A stretch of DNA of 64,000 bases. Origin: an uncultured Lentibacter sp. Its GTDB lineage: Bacteria; Pseudomonadota; Alphaproteobacteria; Rhodobacterales; Rhodobacteraceae. Below the pieces are notes generated by a model, which worked only from the letters and a program-made list of their open reading frames with translations, was not told the origin of the DNA and did no database searches. The stretch covers positions 124,001 to 188,000 of the forward strand of contig CANMGT010000001.1 of the NCBI GenBank assembly GCA_947497495.1, in the 5' to 3' direction. Below are positions 9,198 to 18,981 of the stretch, piece by piece. Each line of letters starts with the position of its first letter. Within the stretch, counting starts at the first letter, position 1. The translations under genes were made by a program, and so were the position numbers.

Positions 9198-10640
9198 ATG
9201 TCAAAAGCGGTGATGATCCAGGGCACAGGCTCTGACGTCGGCAAGTCATTGCTTGTGGCTGGTCTGTGCCGCGCCGCTGTGCAGCGTGGGATACGTGTTG
9301 CTCCTTTCAAGCCGCAGAACATGTCAAACAATGCCGCTGTCACTGCGGACGGTGGGGAAATAGGTCGCGCCCAAGCCCTGCAAGCCCTCGCAGCACACCT
9401 TGCCCCTCACACCGACATGAACCCCGTTCTTCTCAAGCCAGAAAGCGAACAAGGGGCACAAGTCATCGTACAAGGTAGGCGTGTTGGAACCCAGTTGGCG
9501 CGTGATTTTGGAAAGAACAAGCCAAGCTTGATCAAGCCGGTTCTCGAAAGCTTCAGGCGCCTTAAAGCTCAGTATGAGCTGGTGATCGTTGAAGGGGCTG
9601 GTAGTCCCGCAGAGATCAATCTGCGTCAGGGCGACATCGCCAATATGGGCTTCGCCAGTGAAGCTGAAGTGCCTGTAATTCTCGCGGGTGATATCAATAA
9701 AGGCGGTGTGATCGCTCAGATTGTCGGCACCCAAGCGGTGCTTTCGGCTAAAGACAACGCTCACATCAAGGCTTTCATTGTCAACAAATTTCGCGGCAAC
9801 GCCGCTCTCTTTGACGACGGCCTCTTGGCGATTGAACAGATGACAAGATGGCCGTCACTTGGCGTTGTCCCGTGGTTCTTTGACGCCTGCAAACTGCCGG
9901 CCGAAGACGCTCCCGAGCTGACAGCCGATAATGGTGGAAAACTCAAAATAGCCGTGCCGCTCTTGTCACGTATCGCAAATTTCGACGACTTTGACCCGCT
10001 CGCCGCCGAGCCTGACGTCTCTCTTGTCATGGTTGCGCCCGGAACGCCGCTACCCGCAGATGCTCAACTCATCATACTGCCGGGCAGCAAGTCTACGATC
10101 GCCGATCTTGCTTTCTTTCGTGCGCAGGGTTGGGATGTAGACATAACAGCTCACATTCGCAGAGGGGGACATGTCCTTGGTATATGCGGCGGCTATCAAA
10201 TGCTTGGGGCCAGCATCTCGGATCCCTCCAGGATTGAGGGGTCAGAACAATCTGCAAATGGACTTGGTTTTCTAAATGTTCAAACCTTGATGAAGCCAGA
10301 AAAACGCGTGCAATTGACACAAGCCTGTGACCCGATTTCTGGCGCAACCGTTACCGGTTACGAAATCCACCTAGGGGAAACGATCGGCCCGGACTGCGCC
10401 AGAAGTTGGCTGCAAATTGACGAGGCAGCACATGGCGCCGCCAGTGCAAATGGGCGCATACGCGGTTGCTATCTCCACGGGCTGTTTACGTCTGATGCCT
10501 ATCGCGCTGCATTTTTAAAGAACTTTAATGTAGTTTCAACGCTAAGCTACGACGCCGACGTTGATAGCACACTCGACGCATTGGCTGCGCATCTGGAACA
10601 GCATCTAGACATAGAGCAACTGTTGGGAATTGCTCACTAG
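9198..10640 (+). CDS. cobQ: Cobyric acid synthase
   Basis: Amidates the side chains of adenosylcobyrinic a,c-diamide with glutamine as nitrogen donor, an anaerobic/aerobic cobalamin pathway step in the cytosol. 480 residues: P-loop GTGSDVGKS at about 9-17, a DTBS-like ATPase half to about 230, then a class I glutamine amidotransferase half with the nucleophile Cys in GICGGYQ near 330 and His in YLHGLF near 426. CGGAGACACC precedes the ATG. No other cob gene is adjacent, but a cobalamin riboswitch lies at the far right of the window. Confidence 0.95.
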   Translation: MSKAVMIQGTGSDVGKSLLVAGLCRAAVQRGIRVAPFKPQNMSNNAAVTADGGEIGRAQALQALAAHLAPHTDMNPVLLKPESEQGAQVIVQGRRVGTQLARDFGKNKPSLIKPVLESFRRLKAQYELVIVEGAGSPAEINLRQGDIANMGFASEAEVPVILAGDINKGGVIAQIVGTQAVLSAKDNAHIKAFIVNKFRGNAALFDDGLLAIEQMTRWPSLGVVPWFFDACKLPAEDAPELTADNGGKLKIAVPLLSRIANFDDFDPLAAEPDVSLVMVAPGTPLPADAQLIILPGSKSTIADLAFFRAQGWDVDITAHIRRGGHVLGICGGYQMLGASISDPSRIEGSEQSANGLGFLNVQTLMKPEKRVQLTQACDPISGATVTGYEIHLGETIGPDCARSWLQIDEAAHGAASANGRIRGCYLHGLFTSDAYRAAFLKNFNVVSTLSYDADVDSTLDALAAHLEQHLDIEQLLGIAH

Positions 10641-11474
10641 CTATTCCAGCTCTTGTGCCATCAAAGCGCGGTGAATTTCACGGCGCACAAGCTTGCGCAC
10701 ATTACGGGTAATCCGCTCGCCCAGCGCCCCTTGAAGCTCTTGGCGCACGATATCCGAAACCATTTCGCGGAGCATATCTTCGTCAATAAGCGTGTCGTCG
10801 CTCAGAAAATCAAACTCACGCGCTTCTTCATCTGCCGAGCCGTCAAGAGAACGCTCATCAGCCGGCTCGTCATCGGTGGCCTCTTCAAAAGACGCATCAT
10901 CGCCGTGGTCTTCCCATTGCAGGGCGTCAAACGGCTCTGCACCATCACTGCTCTCGTTTTCGCCGTCATCTTCCCAATCTTGCGATTGGCTCGCGACGGC
11001 TGTCTCAAGAAGCTCAATACGGCCCTTAAAGCTGTCCTCTGAGGCGGTTTCCTCTGGCAACTCTGGCGCTATATATTCTTCGGAAATCTCTTCTGGCTGC
11101 TTTTCAGATTGAACTTCGTCGGCTTGAGCGTTGCCAGAAGCTTCACTTGCGCCTTCGCCGTCAACATCTTCACCCTTTTCATCGTCCTCATCGAGGTGAG
11201 ACACACGCAAAGCTTGCGTCAAAACGAGTTTATCGAGAGTGTCCTCTGCTGGCTCAGTATCGGCAGTAAGTGCGTCATCTGTTGTAACTTCACTTTCGCC
11301 TTTTTCTGCAAAAGCTTCAGTGCCGTTCACCGATTCAGGCGCCTCTCCTGACACACGTTCAGCTTCTTCTATAACGATTGCTTTCTCGGCCGGCTTGCTT
11401 CCACTCTCTGTCACAAGACGGCGAATAGACGACAAGACGTCTTCGATTTCAACGTTTGTTACGGGTTCAGACAT
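10641..11474 (-). CDS. Acidic PopZ/DUF2497-like protein
   Basis: A 277-residue, strongly acidic protein. The N-terminus (VEIEDVLSSIRRLVTE, about 8-23) and the basic helical C-terminus (LREMVSDIVRQEL through REIHRALM, about 233-272) recall PopZ/DUF2497 proteins, polar organisers that end in paired helices after an acidic disordered linker. Here about 25-230 is low-complexity Asp/Glu/Ser. The pcm-tolC-popZ-like order is common in Rhodobacterales and supports the call, although the usual neighbour valS is replaced by cobQ. Polar localisation is inference only. Confidence 0.55.
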   Translation of the reverse strand: MSEPVTNVEIEDVLSSIRRLVTESGSKPAEKAIVIEEAERVSGEAPESVNGTEAFAEKGESEVTTDDALTADTEPAEDTLDKLVLTQALRVSHLDEDDEKGEDVDGEGASEASGNAQADEVQSEKQPEEISEEYIAPELPEETASEDSFKGRIELLETAVASQSQDWEDDGENESSDGAEPFDALQWEDHGDDASFEEATDDEPADERSLDGSADEEAREFDFLSDDTLIDEDMLREMVSDIVRQELQGALGERITRNVRKLVRREIHRALMAQELE

Positions 11475-11545
11475 TGTTTATACCACTCTCACCTGCCGCC
11501 GAGTTTAACCCGCAGCAAAGATTCTCACAACATGTAGGTCGGAAA

Positions 11546-12970
11546 TTACTCTTTGCCGAGCTTTTTCAGCACGCGATCCAGTTGTTGCCCTTGTTTACTG
11601 AGTTTTGCAGGCGCCGTTTTGACCAAATTATAATATGCAGCAGGGTCGTAGCTTGGAACGTTCAGCTTAAGCCTTTCAGCCGTTAAAAGCCCCATTGAAG
11701 CCAACAAGGAATATCCCGCTCCAACTTCGTCAATACGAGCAGAAACCAAGTTTGCACGCGCATCAAGAAGTTCTTGTTCGGCGTCAAGCACATCAAGTGT
11801 TGTTCTTGAGCCTAAAGTCGCTTCCTCGCGCACGCCTCTAAAAGCCACGCGGCTAGCTCGCACTTGCCCCTCGCTGGCGGCAGCACTGGCCCGTGCGACA
11901 CGCAAACCCGCCCAAGCATTGCCAACATTTTGAGCCAATGTATGCCTCGTCGTATGCAAGTCACCGCGCGAGGCATCCCGTTGCGCGCGTGCTTTGCGTG
12001 CCAAAGCGCTCAGTCTCCCGCCCTGATAGATCGGCACCGTAGCTGTGACACCCGCGCTTCCACTACGCGCAAAATCTGTCGAACCAATGTCTTGCGAAAG
12101 ACCGTAGTTGCCCGAAAGCTTCACAGTCGCTCCCATCTTGGCCTCCGAGACCAGAATCTGTAGCTCAGAAACGGTTACGAGGCGTTGAGCACGTTTCAAT
12201 TCTGGGTGCGTTCGCAAAGCGAGCGCCTTGGCACCATCAAGGCTTTTTGCCGGTGCGCCAATTGCTTTTGGCGCACTTAAGCGACCGGGCTTATGCCCTA
12301 CGGCGGCCCTATAAGCCTCAATCGCAGTCGCCAGGTTCCCTTCGGAGCTAGCCAATTGCCCCTTTGCTGCTGCCAGACGGGCCTCAGCGAGTGATACGTC
12401 AGTGCGAGTTACCTCCCCCACTTCAAAACGGTCACGAGCGGCCTTCAATTCTTCTCGGATCACGCGAACGTTGTTTTGCCTCAAATTGACAAACTCAGTT
12501 GAGCGCCTCACTTCAAGAAAGGCCTGCACTGCGTTGAGCAACACCTGCTGTTCAGCGGCTACGAGCGCTTCTCGTGTCGCAAGGACACTCTCTTTAGCAA
12601 CATCGATCGCCATTCGACTTGCGCCACCATCGTAGAGCAATAGTTCGATGCTAAGACCAACACTTGCATCGAGTCCTTCTTGTGTGCTGATCAACCCTGA
12701 TCGACGCGAGCGGGCGTAATCATAACCTAAAGAAGACGTCCAGTTAATGATCGGGCGTAAAGCCGAAACCGCGATCGCAACGTCTTCGTCAGCCGCACGC
12801 AAAAGCGCGCGGTTCTTCTCGATCAAACCACTGTGATTGTAAGCTCCGACCATTGCATCAGCTAACGTTTCGGCTTGCGTGCGCGTGCCACCGAGGAAAG
12901 CCACCAAGACGAGAGTTCCGAGCGCAAACGCTGCCTTACTCTTGGTCTGCATTATCAAACCTTGCCGCAT
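11546..12970 (-). CDS. tolC: TolC family outer membrane efflux protein
   Basis: Outer-membrane channel that completes type I secretion or multidrug efflux systems. 474 residues with an N-terminal signal peptide (hydrophobic AAFALGTLVLVAFLGG, then TQA/ET) and two repeats of long coiled-coil helices typical of the family. The ATG at 12970 has a GAGGG site; ATG 12952 is an alternative that leaves the signal peptide intact. No inner-membrane transporter or adaptor gene is adjacent, so it probably serves several systems. Confidence 0.9.
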   Translation of the reverse strand: MRQGLIMQTKSKAAFALGTLVLVAFLGGTRTQAETLADAMVGAYNHSGLIEKNRALLRAADEDVAIAVSALRPIINWTSSLGYDYARSRRSGLISTQEGLDASVGLSIELLLYDGGASRMAIDVAKESVLATREALVAAEQQVLLNAVQAFLEVRRSTEFVNLRQNNVRVIREELKAARDRFEVGEVTRTDVSLAEARLAAAKGQLASSEGNLATAIEAYRAAVGHKPGRLSAPKAIGAPAKSLDGAKALALRTHPELKRAQRLVTVSELQILVSEAKMGATVKLSGNYGLSQDIGSTDFARSGSAGVTATVPIYQGGRLSALARKARAQRDASRGDLHTTRHTLAQNVGNAWAGLRVARASAAASEGQVRASRVAFRGVREEATLGSRTTLDVLDAEQELLDARANLVSARIDEVGAGYSLLASMGLLTAERLKLNVPSYDPAAYYNLVKTAPAKLSKQGQQLDRVLKKLGKE

Positions 12971-13021
12971 TCTGCGTATCCCTCGTTAAGTTGAGCGTTG
13001 ATAGTTTGCCGAGCCTATAAC

Positions 13022-13675
13022 TCAGAGAGCAAATTCCGTTTCGCGCTCAAAACCGGCCAGAACAGGTGCCGCAGCGTTGAATGAAAACCTCCAGCTCATT
13101 GCGCCATTAACTTTGTGGCCAATACGCACCGTGCCAACGTTTCCGTCCATAAATATACAAGCCATTCGCCCGCCATCTTTGAGCTGAGCGGTGATTGCTT
13201 CTGGCACGGCCTCAACGCCGCCCTCTATTGTAATAACATCATAAGGCCCGTGTTGCGCCGCCCCAGCAGCCAATTCACCGATTTCGACCACGACATTATC
13301 AGCACCAGCCGCCGATAGAGCGGCCTCAGCCTCACCCGCGAGTGCTTCATCACTCTCAACACCGATAACGGCCTCTGCCATTTGTGCGATAACCGCAGCA
13401 GAATATCCAAGGCCTATTCCCAAATCGAGAACCATGTCGTCATTGTTGATTTCTAGCGCGTCAAGAATCTTGGCAAAATTTCGCGGCTCAAGCAGCACGC
13501 GATCTCTCGTGATCGCAATGTTCTCGCCCAAATAAGCGGCCTCACGTAGCGCATCCGGCACAAACTGCTCGCGCTTTACCTTCAACAACGCCTCGATAAT
13601 GGGATATTTGGTGACATCTGATGGACGTACTTGATTGTCTACCATCATGGTGCGGCGGTTTGAGAAATCTGTCAT
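13022..13675 (-). CDS. pcm: Protein-L-isoaspartate O-methyltransferase family protein
   Basis: SAM-dependent methyltransferase of the Pcm family, which repairs isoaspartyl residues in proteins. About 217 residues from ATG 13675. MVDNQVRP and REQFVPDALREAAY open the protein, and the SAM motif I is VLDLGIGLGYSAAVIA. The frame extends to 13726 but the extra residues have no family match. It lies 50 bases upstream of tolC. In many Rhodobacterales this Pcm-like gene precedes tolC, so its physiological substrate may differ from classical Pcm. Confidence 0.85.
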   Translation of the reverse strand: MTDFSNRRTMMVDNQVRPSDVTKYPIIEALLKVKREQFVPDALREAAYLGENIAITRDRVLLEPRNFAKILDALEINNDDMVLDLGIGLGYSAAVIAQMAEAVIGVESDEALAGEAEAALSAAGADNVVVEIGELAAGAAQHGPYDVITIEGGVEAVPEAITAQLKDGGRMACIFMDGNVGTVRIGHKVNGAMSWRFSFNAAAPVLAGFERETEFAL

Positions 13676-13826
13676 AAGTGAACCCGTTCGTTCAGAATCT
13701 GTCACAAGCTTTTCGCACATTCCCAAGGTGCGGGCAATCCAAACTCACATCCGTTCTTGCTGACCTCCCAACGATGCCCTTGCACCCCATTATTAATTAC
13801 GCTACTCGGACGCTCAAACCACAGGT

Positions 13827-13900
13827 GGCGAGTTGGCGGAGTGGTTACGCAGCGGATTGCAAATCCGTGTACACCGGTTCGATTCCGGTACTCGCCTCCA
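13827..13900 (+). tRNA. tRNA-Cys (GCA)
   Basis: Full cloverleaf: acceptor arms GGCGAGT and ACTCGCC, D arm, anticodon stem CGGAT/ATCCG with loop TTGCAAA (anticodon GCA), T arm CCGGTTCGATTCCGG, discriminator T, and an encoded CCA at 13898-13900. U73 is the identity base expected of tRNA-Cys. T-rich sequence follows at 13901-13912. No integrase or duplicated 3' end is seen nearby. Confidence 0.97.
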
Positions 13901-14319
13901 TTTTGACTTTTTTACATATCCGCGCGCTTCAGCGCTTATAAAAATCTATTTTGCCCACTAAGCACGGTATGGCGGACAGTAAATTCGACTATGCTGGGTA
14001 TCAAAACCTGCCACCCCCGAGACCCTCGTGTTGCATTTCGCCAAGGATGGAAGGAAATACCCGCGCGTCACCTTTCCTGATGCTCTCCAACGATGTTTGC
14101 AGAAACAAATGATGCGTTAGGCCGGATCGAGTGACATCCGAACTGCCAAGGTCCGCGTTATTTATCAGGCAAACGAGATTCACGAAGAGTGTGACAATAG
14201 GCTGGCTAACTACGTTCCAAATTTGTAGATCGCGTTTTCCAACCCACCTTAATGCAGACGCATCGCGACCTAGAACGAATAGTGTATCTCCATATTTGCG
14301 CGGCTCGAAGAGAACTTTT
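13901..14319 (+). other. Gene-poor stretch between tRNA-Cys and glpD
   Basis: About 420 bases without a gene I can support. A 122-codon minus-strand frame (14001-14369) and a 77-codon plus-strand frame (14131-14364) exist, but neither has a ribosome site or a family I recognise, and both run into the glpD end in other frames. The stretch may hold the tRNA terminator and decayed DNA. Confidence 0.5.
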
Positions 14320-15906
14320 CTAAGATGGAACGCTAGGCAAACCTGCCAACCATTCATCCAATAAGTCAATTTCCTGTTGCGTCATCTTTAGGCCCCGTTT
14401 GGACCTGCGCCAGACAATATCTTCAGCATTGTAGGCGAACTCTTTTTCGACCATCCACATGACTTCTCGTTCCGTCAAATCAGCCCCAAAATTACGCCCT
14501 AAATCCTCTTTTTCTTTCGCAGCCCCAAGAAGTTCAGCGGCCTGACCACCATATGCCTTTAACAGTCGGGTCGCCCACCGTTCAGACAGGAAGGGATACC
14601 GGGCCATCAACTGATCTTTGAGTGCCGCAACGCCATCAACTGCAAAGTCACCACCAGGCAGTGCCACGCCCGCAGTCCACGCCTTACCCGAATTCGGAAA
14701 GAACGGGGCAATCTTTTCTAGCGCTGCCTCGGCCAGCTTCCGGTACGTTGTGATCTTGCCGCCAAATACATTGATAATCGGGGCCCCGGCAGATTGATCC
14801 AGCTTCAAAACATAGTCACGGGTCGCTGCCGTCGCTGATGTCGCTCCATCATGATAGAGCGGACGCACTCCCGAGTAAGACCAGACGACATCATCCTTCG
14901 TGACGGGTTTCTTCAGATAGTTTGAAGCAAAGTTCAGCAAGTAGGCTTGTTCTTCAGGCGTACAAACAGGTTGTGTATCAACATCGATATGCTCGACATC
15001 TGTCGTGCCGATAAGGGTAAAATCCGTCTCATAGGGGATAGTAAAAATGATCCGTCCATCCTCACCCTGAAAGAAGTAGCACTTGTCGTGATCGTACAGC
15101 TTGTGTGTAACGATGTGGCTTCCGCGAACAAGCCGCACCCCTTCGCTTGAACTGATCCCCACCGTGTTGCGAATGACACTCTCAACCCAAGGCCCACCTG
15201 CGTTAACGATCATGCGTGCAACAATCAAACGTTGCTCGCCGCTGTTTTGCGACTGAACAGTAATCTGCCACTGGCCGTCCACCTGCTCTGCCGACATAAC
15301 TTTTGTGCGCACATTGATGCGCGCGCCTCGGGCTTCAGCATCCCGCGCATTGAGCACAACCAGCCGGCTGTCCTCAATCCAGCAATCTGAATACTCATAA
15401 GCCTTCTCGAAACGATCTTGCAGCGGCGCCCCCTCGGGCGTTTGCGCCAACCGCAAAGACGTGGTTCCCTTCAGGATTTGACGCCCACCAAGGTTGTCAT
15501 AGAGAAACAGTCCAAACCGAATAAGCCAAGCGGGGCGACGCCCCTTCATCCAAGGCATGACGATGCTCAGCAATTTCGAGGTCGGCGTATTGCCCTCAAA
15601 GCGCATATCCGAATGGCAAGGCAGCACAAAGCGCATCGGCCAGCTGATGTGTGGCATCGCGCGCAGTAGGGTTTCGCGTTCGATCAAAGCTTCGCGGACA
15701 AGGCGTACTTCCCAGTATTCCAGATACCTTAAGCCACCGTGGAACAACTTGGTCGAGGCCGAAGATGTTCCAGATGCCAGATCATTCATTTCTGCCAACT
15801 CTACGCTCAAGCCACGGCCAATCGCGTCGCGCGCAATTCCGCAGCCGTTGACACCCCCGCCAATGACGAAGAGGTCGATAACTTCTGCATGTTGTGATTG
15901 TGCCAT
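14320..15906 (-). CDS. glpD: Glycerol-3-phosphate dehydrogenase (FAD)
   Basis: Membrane-associated flavoenzyme oxidising glycerol 3-phosphate to dihydroxyacetone phosphate and feeding electrons to quinone. About 528 residues from ATG 15906, preceded by GGGGGCG. FAD-binding VIGGGVNGCG lies near 13-22, the SSAST/FHGGLRYLE block near 48-63, and the C-terminal domain continues to the end. The frame is open to 15972 but the extra 22 residues lack family character. No glp regulator, kinase or transporter is adjacent. Confidence 0.93.
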   Translation of the reverse strand: MAQSQHAEVIDLFVIGGGVNGCGIARDAIGRGLSVELAEMNDLASGTSSASTKLFHGGLRYLEYWEVRLVREALIERETLLRAMPHISWPMRFVLPCHSDMRFEGNTPTSKLLSIVMPWMKGRRPAWLIRFGLFLYDNLGGRQILKGTTSLRLAQTPEGAPLQDRFEKAYEYSDCWIEDSRLVVLNARDAEARGARINVRTKVMSAEQVDGQWQITVQSQNSGEQRLIVARMIVNAGGPWVESVIRNTVGISSSEGVRLVRGSHIVTHKLYDHDKCYFFQGEDGRIIFTIPYETDFTLIGTTDVEHIDVDTQPVCTPEEQAYLLNFASNYLKKPVTKDDVVWSYSGVRPLYHDGATSATAATRDYVLKLDQSAGAPIINVFGGKITTYRKLAEAALEKIAPFFPNSGKAWTAGVALPGGDFAVDGVAALKDQLMARYPFLSERWATRLLKAYGGQAAELLGAAKEKEDLGRNFGADLTEREVMWMVEKEFAYNAEDIVWRRSKRGLKMTQQEIDLLDEWLAGLPSVPS

Positions 15907-16226
15907 TGGCGCCCCCAAGCATTTCAGTGTCCGCCCAACTCTTACGCACCGTGACGTAGAACTGGATAGCATCGGGAGGAAAGAAGGGTCAATGACGAGT
16001 GCCTGCGTTTGAACAACCTTTGGCTAACAGGTGATCGCGCCCAAGAGATGAGCGAGCTTGCCTTCACAGGCTTGATACTCGAGCCGACTGTATCTTTGAT
16101 TGCCTATGGTTCAGCTTAGCTCGCAATCCAGAGCTACGGTTTGCATGCCTCTTAGAGAGAAACAAAGCACCAAAAGTCTCCTCTTTTCGGACTGGCAATC
16201 CTCCCAGCAAGGCCCGGGCAGGCTAA
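15907..16226 (-). other. Intergenic region, no gene seen
   Basis: About 320 bases between glpD and the downstream-lying FAD oxidoreductase gene. The short frames across it are unsupported, and I see no hairpin followed by a T-tract. It presumably contains the glpD promoter; GGAGGAAAGAAGG near 15975 is purine-rich but no credible start follows it. Confidence 0.5.
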
Positions 16227-17441
16227 TCAGATCACAGCGTCTTCACGGATCGGAAGGCTCGCGGCGATGCGGTTGTAATGAAAAGGACTCAAATCAAGAC
16301 TACGGTAGTGTCCATGAACGAGAAACTCGGCAGTACCACGCCCCATAGCGGGGCTTTGCTGTAACCCGTGGCCGGAAAAGCCGTTAAGGAAAAAGAAATT
16401 CTCAACCGTCATGTGCGGGCCCGTGATCGCATTCCTGTCAAGCGTGTTCATCGCGTAATGACCCGCCCACTCACTTTGCACCTTGATAGCTTCAAACTGT
16501 GGAATACGTGTCGCGATTATGGGCCAGACATGATTTTCCCACATGCCATGATCCATCGCGAAGTCATCGGGTTCAACAGCGTTATCCACATCTGAATGTG
16601 CACCAACCATATAGGTTCCGCCTCCGTTCTCACGAAAATGGACACCTGTCGGGTCGATCGTAAGAGGCAGGTCCTGATCAAGTGGCCTGTCGGCCTTAAA
16701 CACCCAAGTGTAGCGCTTGCGAGGTTCTACCGGCACATCAATGCCCGCCATCTTGGCTGTCTTTGCGGCGCGTGGCCCCGAGGCATTTACAACCTGCCCA
16801 CAAGCAACCACGTCTCCCGACTTGAGAGTGATGCTTTCAACACGTGTTCCCGCCGCGTTTTTAGTGATGGCAACAACTTCGTTTTGCACATATTCAACAC
16901 CCCTTTCACGTGCTTGCCGACGCCACCACTGGAAGACAGCGTTTCCGTCCCAATAGCCCTCATCGACAGTGTTGATTGATCCGAGCAAAATATCACCAAG
17001 GTTGTAGAACGGGTAAACAGCCTTGATCACTTCAGCGCTCATCAGTTGGGTCGCCGCGCCTGCTTTGTTTTGCACTTTGACGTTTTTGCGTAAAGTTTCC
17101 GCGAGAGCTTCGGTGTCAGCCAAATACAGGTAGCCAAAATTGCGGATAGACAGGTTTGGCACCCGCTCATCCTCTCCCATGCGTTCGCGCAGGTTTTTCA
17201 CAAAGTCAGCCGCATATTGCGAAATGCGTACATTAAGCTCTGTTGAAAACTGCTGGCGCATGCACGAGTTGGTGTGCGTTGTAGACGCCGTCTCATAGCT
17301 CATATCGCGGTCAAGCACGAGAACGCGGCCTTCAAATCCTGCCTGCTCTGTCAAATACCAAGCCGTCGACGAGCCCATGATCGCCCCGCCGATGATTACG
17401 ACATCGTAAGAGCTGTGCTCTGGTGTTTGCCACTCGCCCAT
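16227..17441 (-). CDS. FAD-dependent oxidoreductase (DAO / sarcosine oxidase-like)
   Basis: 404-residue flavoprotein of the D-amino-acid-oxidase-like family, acting on an amine or amino acid. The FAD dinucleotide motif VVIIGGAIMGSSTAWYL is near 14-30, followed by VLVLDRD, and the C-terminal FLNGFSGHGLQQSPAMG block that closes the FAD site is near 362-378. Substrate cannot be assigned; sarcosine, dimethylglycine or another N-methylated compound are typical for marine relatives. It lies 155 bases downstream of the CoA transferase gene and could share its transcript. Confidence 0.85.
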   Translation of the reverse strand: MGEWQTPEHSSYDVVIIGGAIMGSSTAWYLTEQAGFEGRVLVLDRDMSYETASTTHTNSCMRQQFSTELNVRISQYAADFVKNLRERMGEDERVPNLSIRNFGYLYLADTEALAETLRKNVKVQNKAGAATQLMSAEVIKAVYPFYNLGDILLGSINTVDEGYWDGNAVFQWWRRQARERGVEYVQNEVVAITKNAAGTRVESITLKSGDVVACGQVVNASGPRAAKTAKMAGIDVPVEPRKRYTWVFKADRPLDQDLPLTIDPTGVHFRENGGGTYMVGAHSDVDNAVEPDDFAMDHGMWENHVWPIIATRIPQFEAIKVQSEWAGHYAMNTLDRNAITGPHMTVENFFFLNGFSGHGLQQSPAMGRGTAEFLVHGHYRSLDLSPFHYNRIAASLPIREDAVI

Positions 17442-17596
17442 CTAGAGCTGTCCCCCTCGTGGAAGGCTTTAATTTGCCTCATGTCTCAAAAGCCACAGAG
17501 AGTGTTTTCGCAGAAATTGAGCCGCTTGCAAGTCTCCAAATCGGGTGCAACTTTGAAAGTTTCATTACCCAACAAAATCCGCTTAACGGCGCTAGC

Positions 17597-18724
17597 TCAC
17601 GTCAACACACCGGAGTTTCGCAACTTGACGATGTCCTCCAAGGAATAGCCTGTCTCCAACAGCAAAGCCTGCGTGTCGGCGCCCGGCGCAGGAGGCGCTG
17701 ACGGAGAGGCCACGTAACTGCGATCAAATCTTGGCGCAGGCATAGCCTGCACGACCCCATCCAGTGCAGAGAATACATTGCGTATTTTCATATGCTCATG
17801 CTCCGGAGCCTCTGACCATGTTAGCACCGGCGTCACACAGGCGTCAGAACCGTCAAAAATTTCGCACCATTCCTCGCGCGTTTTCTGTTTGAAAATCTTC
17901 GAATATTCCACATGGCGATCGGGCCAGGCAGCGGCATTCATCTGACTTTTCTTATGGCTTTCAGGAAGCTCTGCCTTGGCCACAAGCTCGGCGAAAAACT
18001 GTGGCTCAAGTGGACCGACGGCCATGAACTTGCCGTCAGCGCATTCATAGGATCGGTAAAATGGTGCGCCACCATCAAGCAAGTTAGATTCGCGCGCTTC
18101 ACTCCATTGCCCACGAGCCCGAAAGCTATGAATAAGCGCCATCATAGCCGAAGCACCGTCCACCATGGCGGCATCCACAACTTGCCCTTTGCCACTGCTT
18201 TGGCGTTCATACAGAGCAGACATGATGCCAAACAAGAGGAACATCGTCCCCCCGCCGTAGTCAGCGCCGATATTCAGCGGCGGCATTGGCACATCATTCG
18301 CTCGGCCAGTCGCGTGTAAAAAACCGGTGAGGCCGAGATAGTTGATATCATGCCCCGATGTATGCGCGAGTGGCCCCTCTTGGCCCCAGCCCGTCATACG
18401 CCCAAAAACAAGCGCAGGGTTTCTTGCTTTGCAGACGTCCGGCCCCAAGCCGATACGTTCCATGACACCCGGGCGAAAGCCCTCGATCAGGACATCGGCT
18501 TGCGCAATCAACTTCAGCGCGATTTCAACGCCTTCCGACTTTTTCAAATCAAGAGCAACAGAGCGCTTCCCACGGTTGTTGATGTCAGTCGGGTCCGCGT
18601 CACCGGAGCGACGCGTTATAAGCGTCACATCTGCTCCAAGATCGGCGAGAAATTGTCCGGCAAGGGGCGCTGGCCCTAGTCCCGCCATTTCAACAACCCT
18701 CATACCCAGTAGTGGCCCACTCAT
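17597..18724 (-). CDS. CaiB/BaiF family CoA transferase (alpha-methylacyl-CoA racemase-like)
   Basis: About 375 residues of the class III CoA transferase family. The N-terminus GPLLGMRVVEMAGLGPAP, the DINNRGKRSVALDLK block and the catalytic-Asp region GADYGGGTMFL match the branch containing alpha-methylacyl-CoA racemase; transferase or racemase activity cannot be separated by eye. The ATG at 18724 has a GGGAGA site; the longer frame to 18781 adds 19 residues before it. It is divergent from sat-cysC. Confidence 0.87.
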   Translation of the reverse strand: MSGPLLGMRVVEMAGLGPAPLAGQFLADLGADVTLITRRSGDADPTDINNRGKRSVALDLKKSEGVEIALKLIAQADVLIEGFRPGVMERIGLGPDVCKARNPALVFGRMTGWGQEGPLAHTSGHDINYLGLTGFLHATGRANDVPMPPLNIGADYGGGTMFLLFGIMSALYERQSSGKGQVVDAAMVDGASAMMALIHSFRARGQWSEARESNLLDGGAPFYRSYECADGKFMAVGPLEPQFFAELVAKAELPESHKKSQMNAAAWPDRHVEYSKIFKQKTREEWCEIFDGSDACVTPVLTWSEAPEHEHMKIRNVFSALDGVVQAMPAPRFDRSYVASPSAPPAPGADTQALLLETGYSLEDIVKLRNSGVLT

Positions 18725-18981
18725 ACAGCGCTCTCCCTTTGAATTCAGGCAAAGTGTCAACTGCAAGCGCGCTATGGTCAATCAGGTAAAAACACTTTTG
18801 GCACCAAAGCCACAGGGGCTTCATTCTACAAATTTACGCGAAACTGAGTTACAAGTGACTCATTGGTAGAATTTCTAGGAAATAACGCTTCTGCGACGCT
18901 TGAAAAATAGTTCACCCCGTAATAGTTGGCCATAATTAAATTGCACCATCCACAGCGCCAGCACATATCGAGAGAGTAACA

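Noticed and set aside
13827..14319. tRNA-Cys as an integration site of a genomic island
   Set aside because: No integrase gene and no repeated tRNA 3' end were seen nearby.
14001..14369. 122-codon minus-strand frame next to tRNA-Cys, considered as a relic of a methyltransferase because of a short FEPRKYGDTL resemblance
   Set aside because: The resemblance to pcm (LLEPRNFAKIL) covers only a few residues and does not continue.
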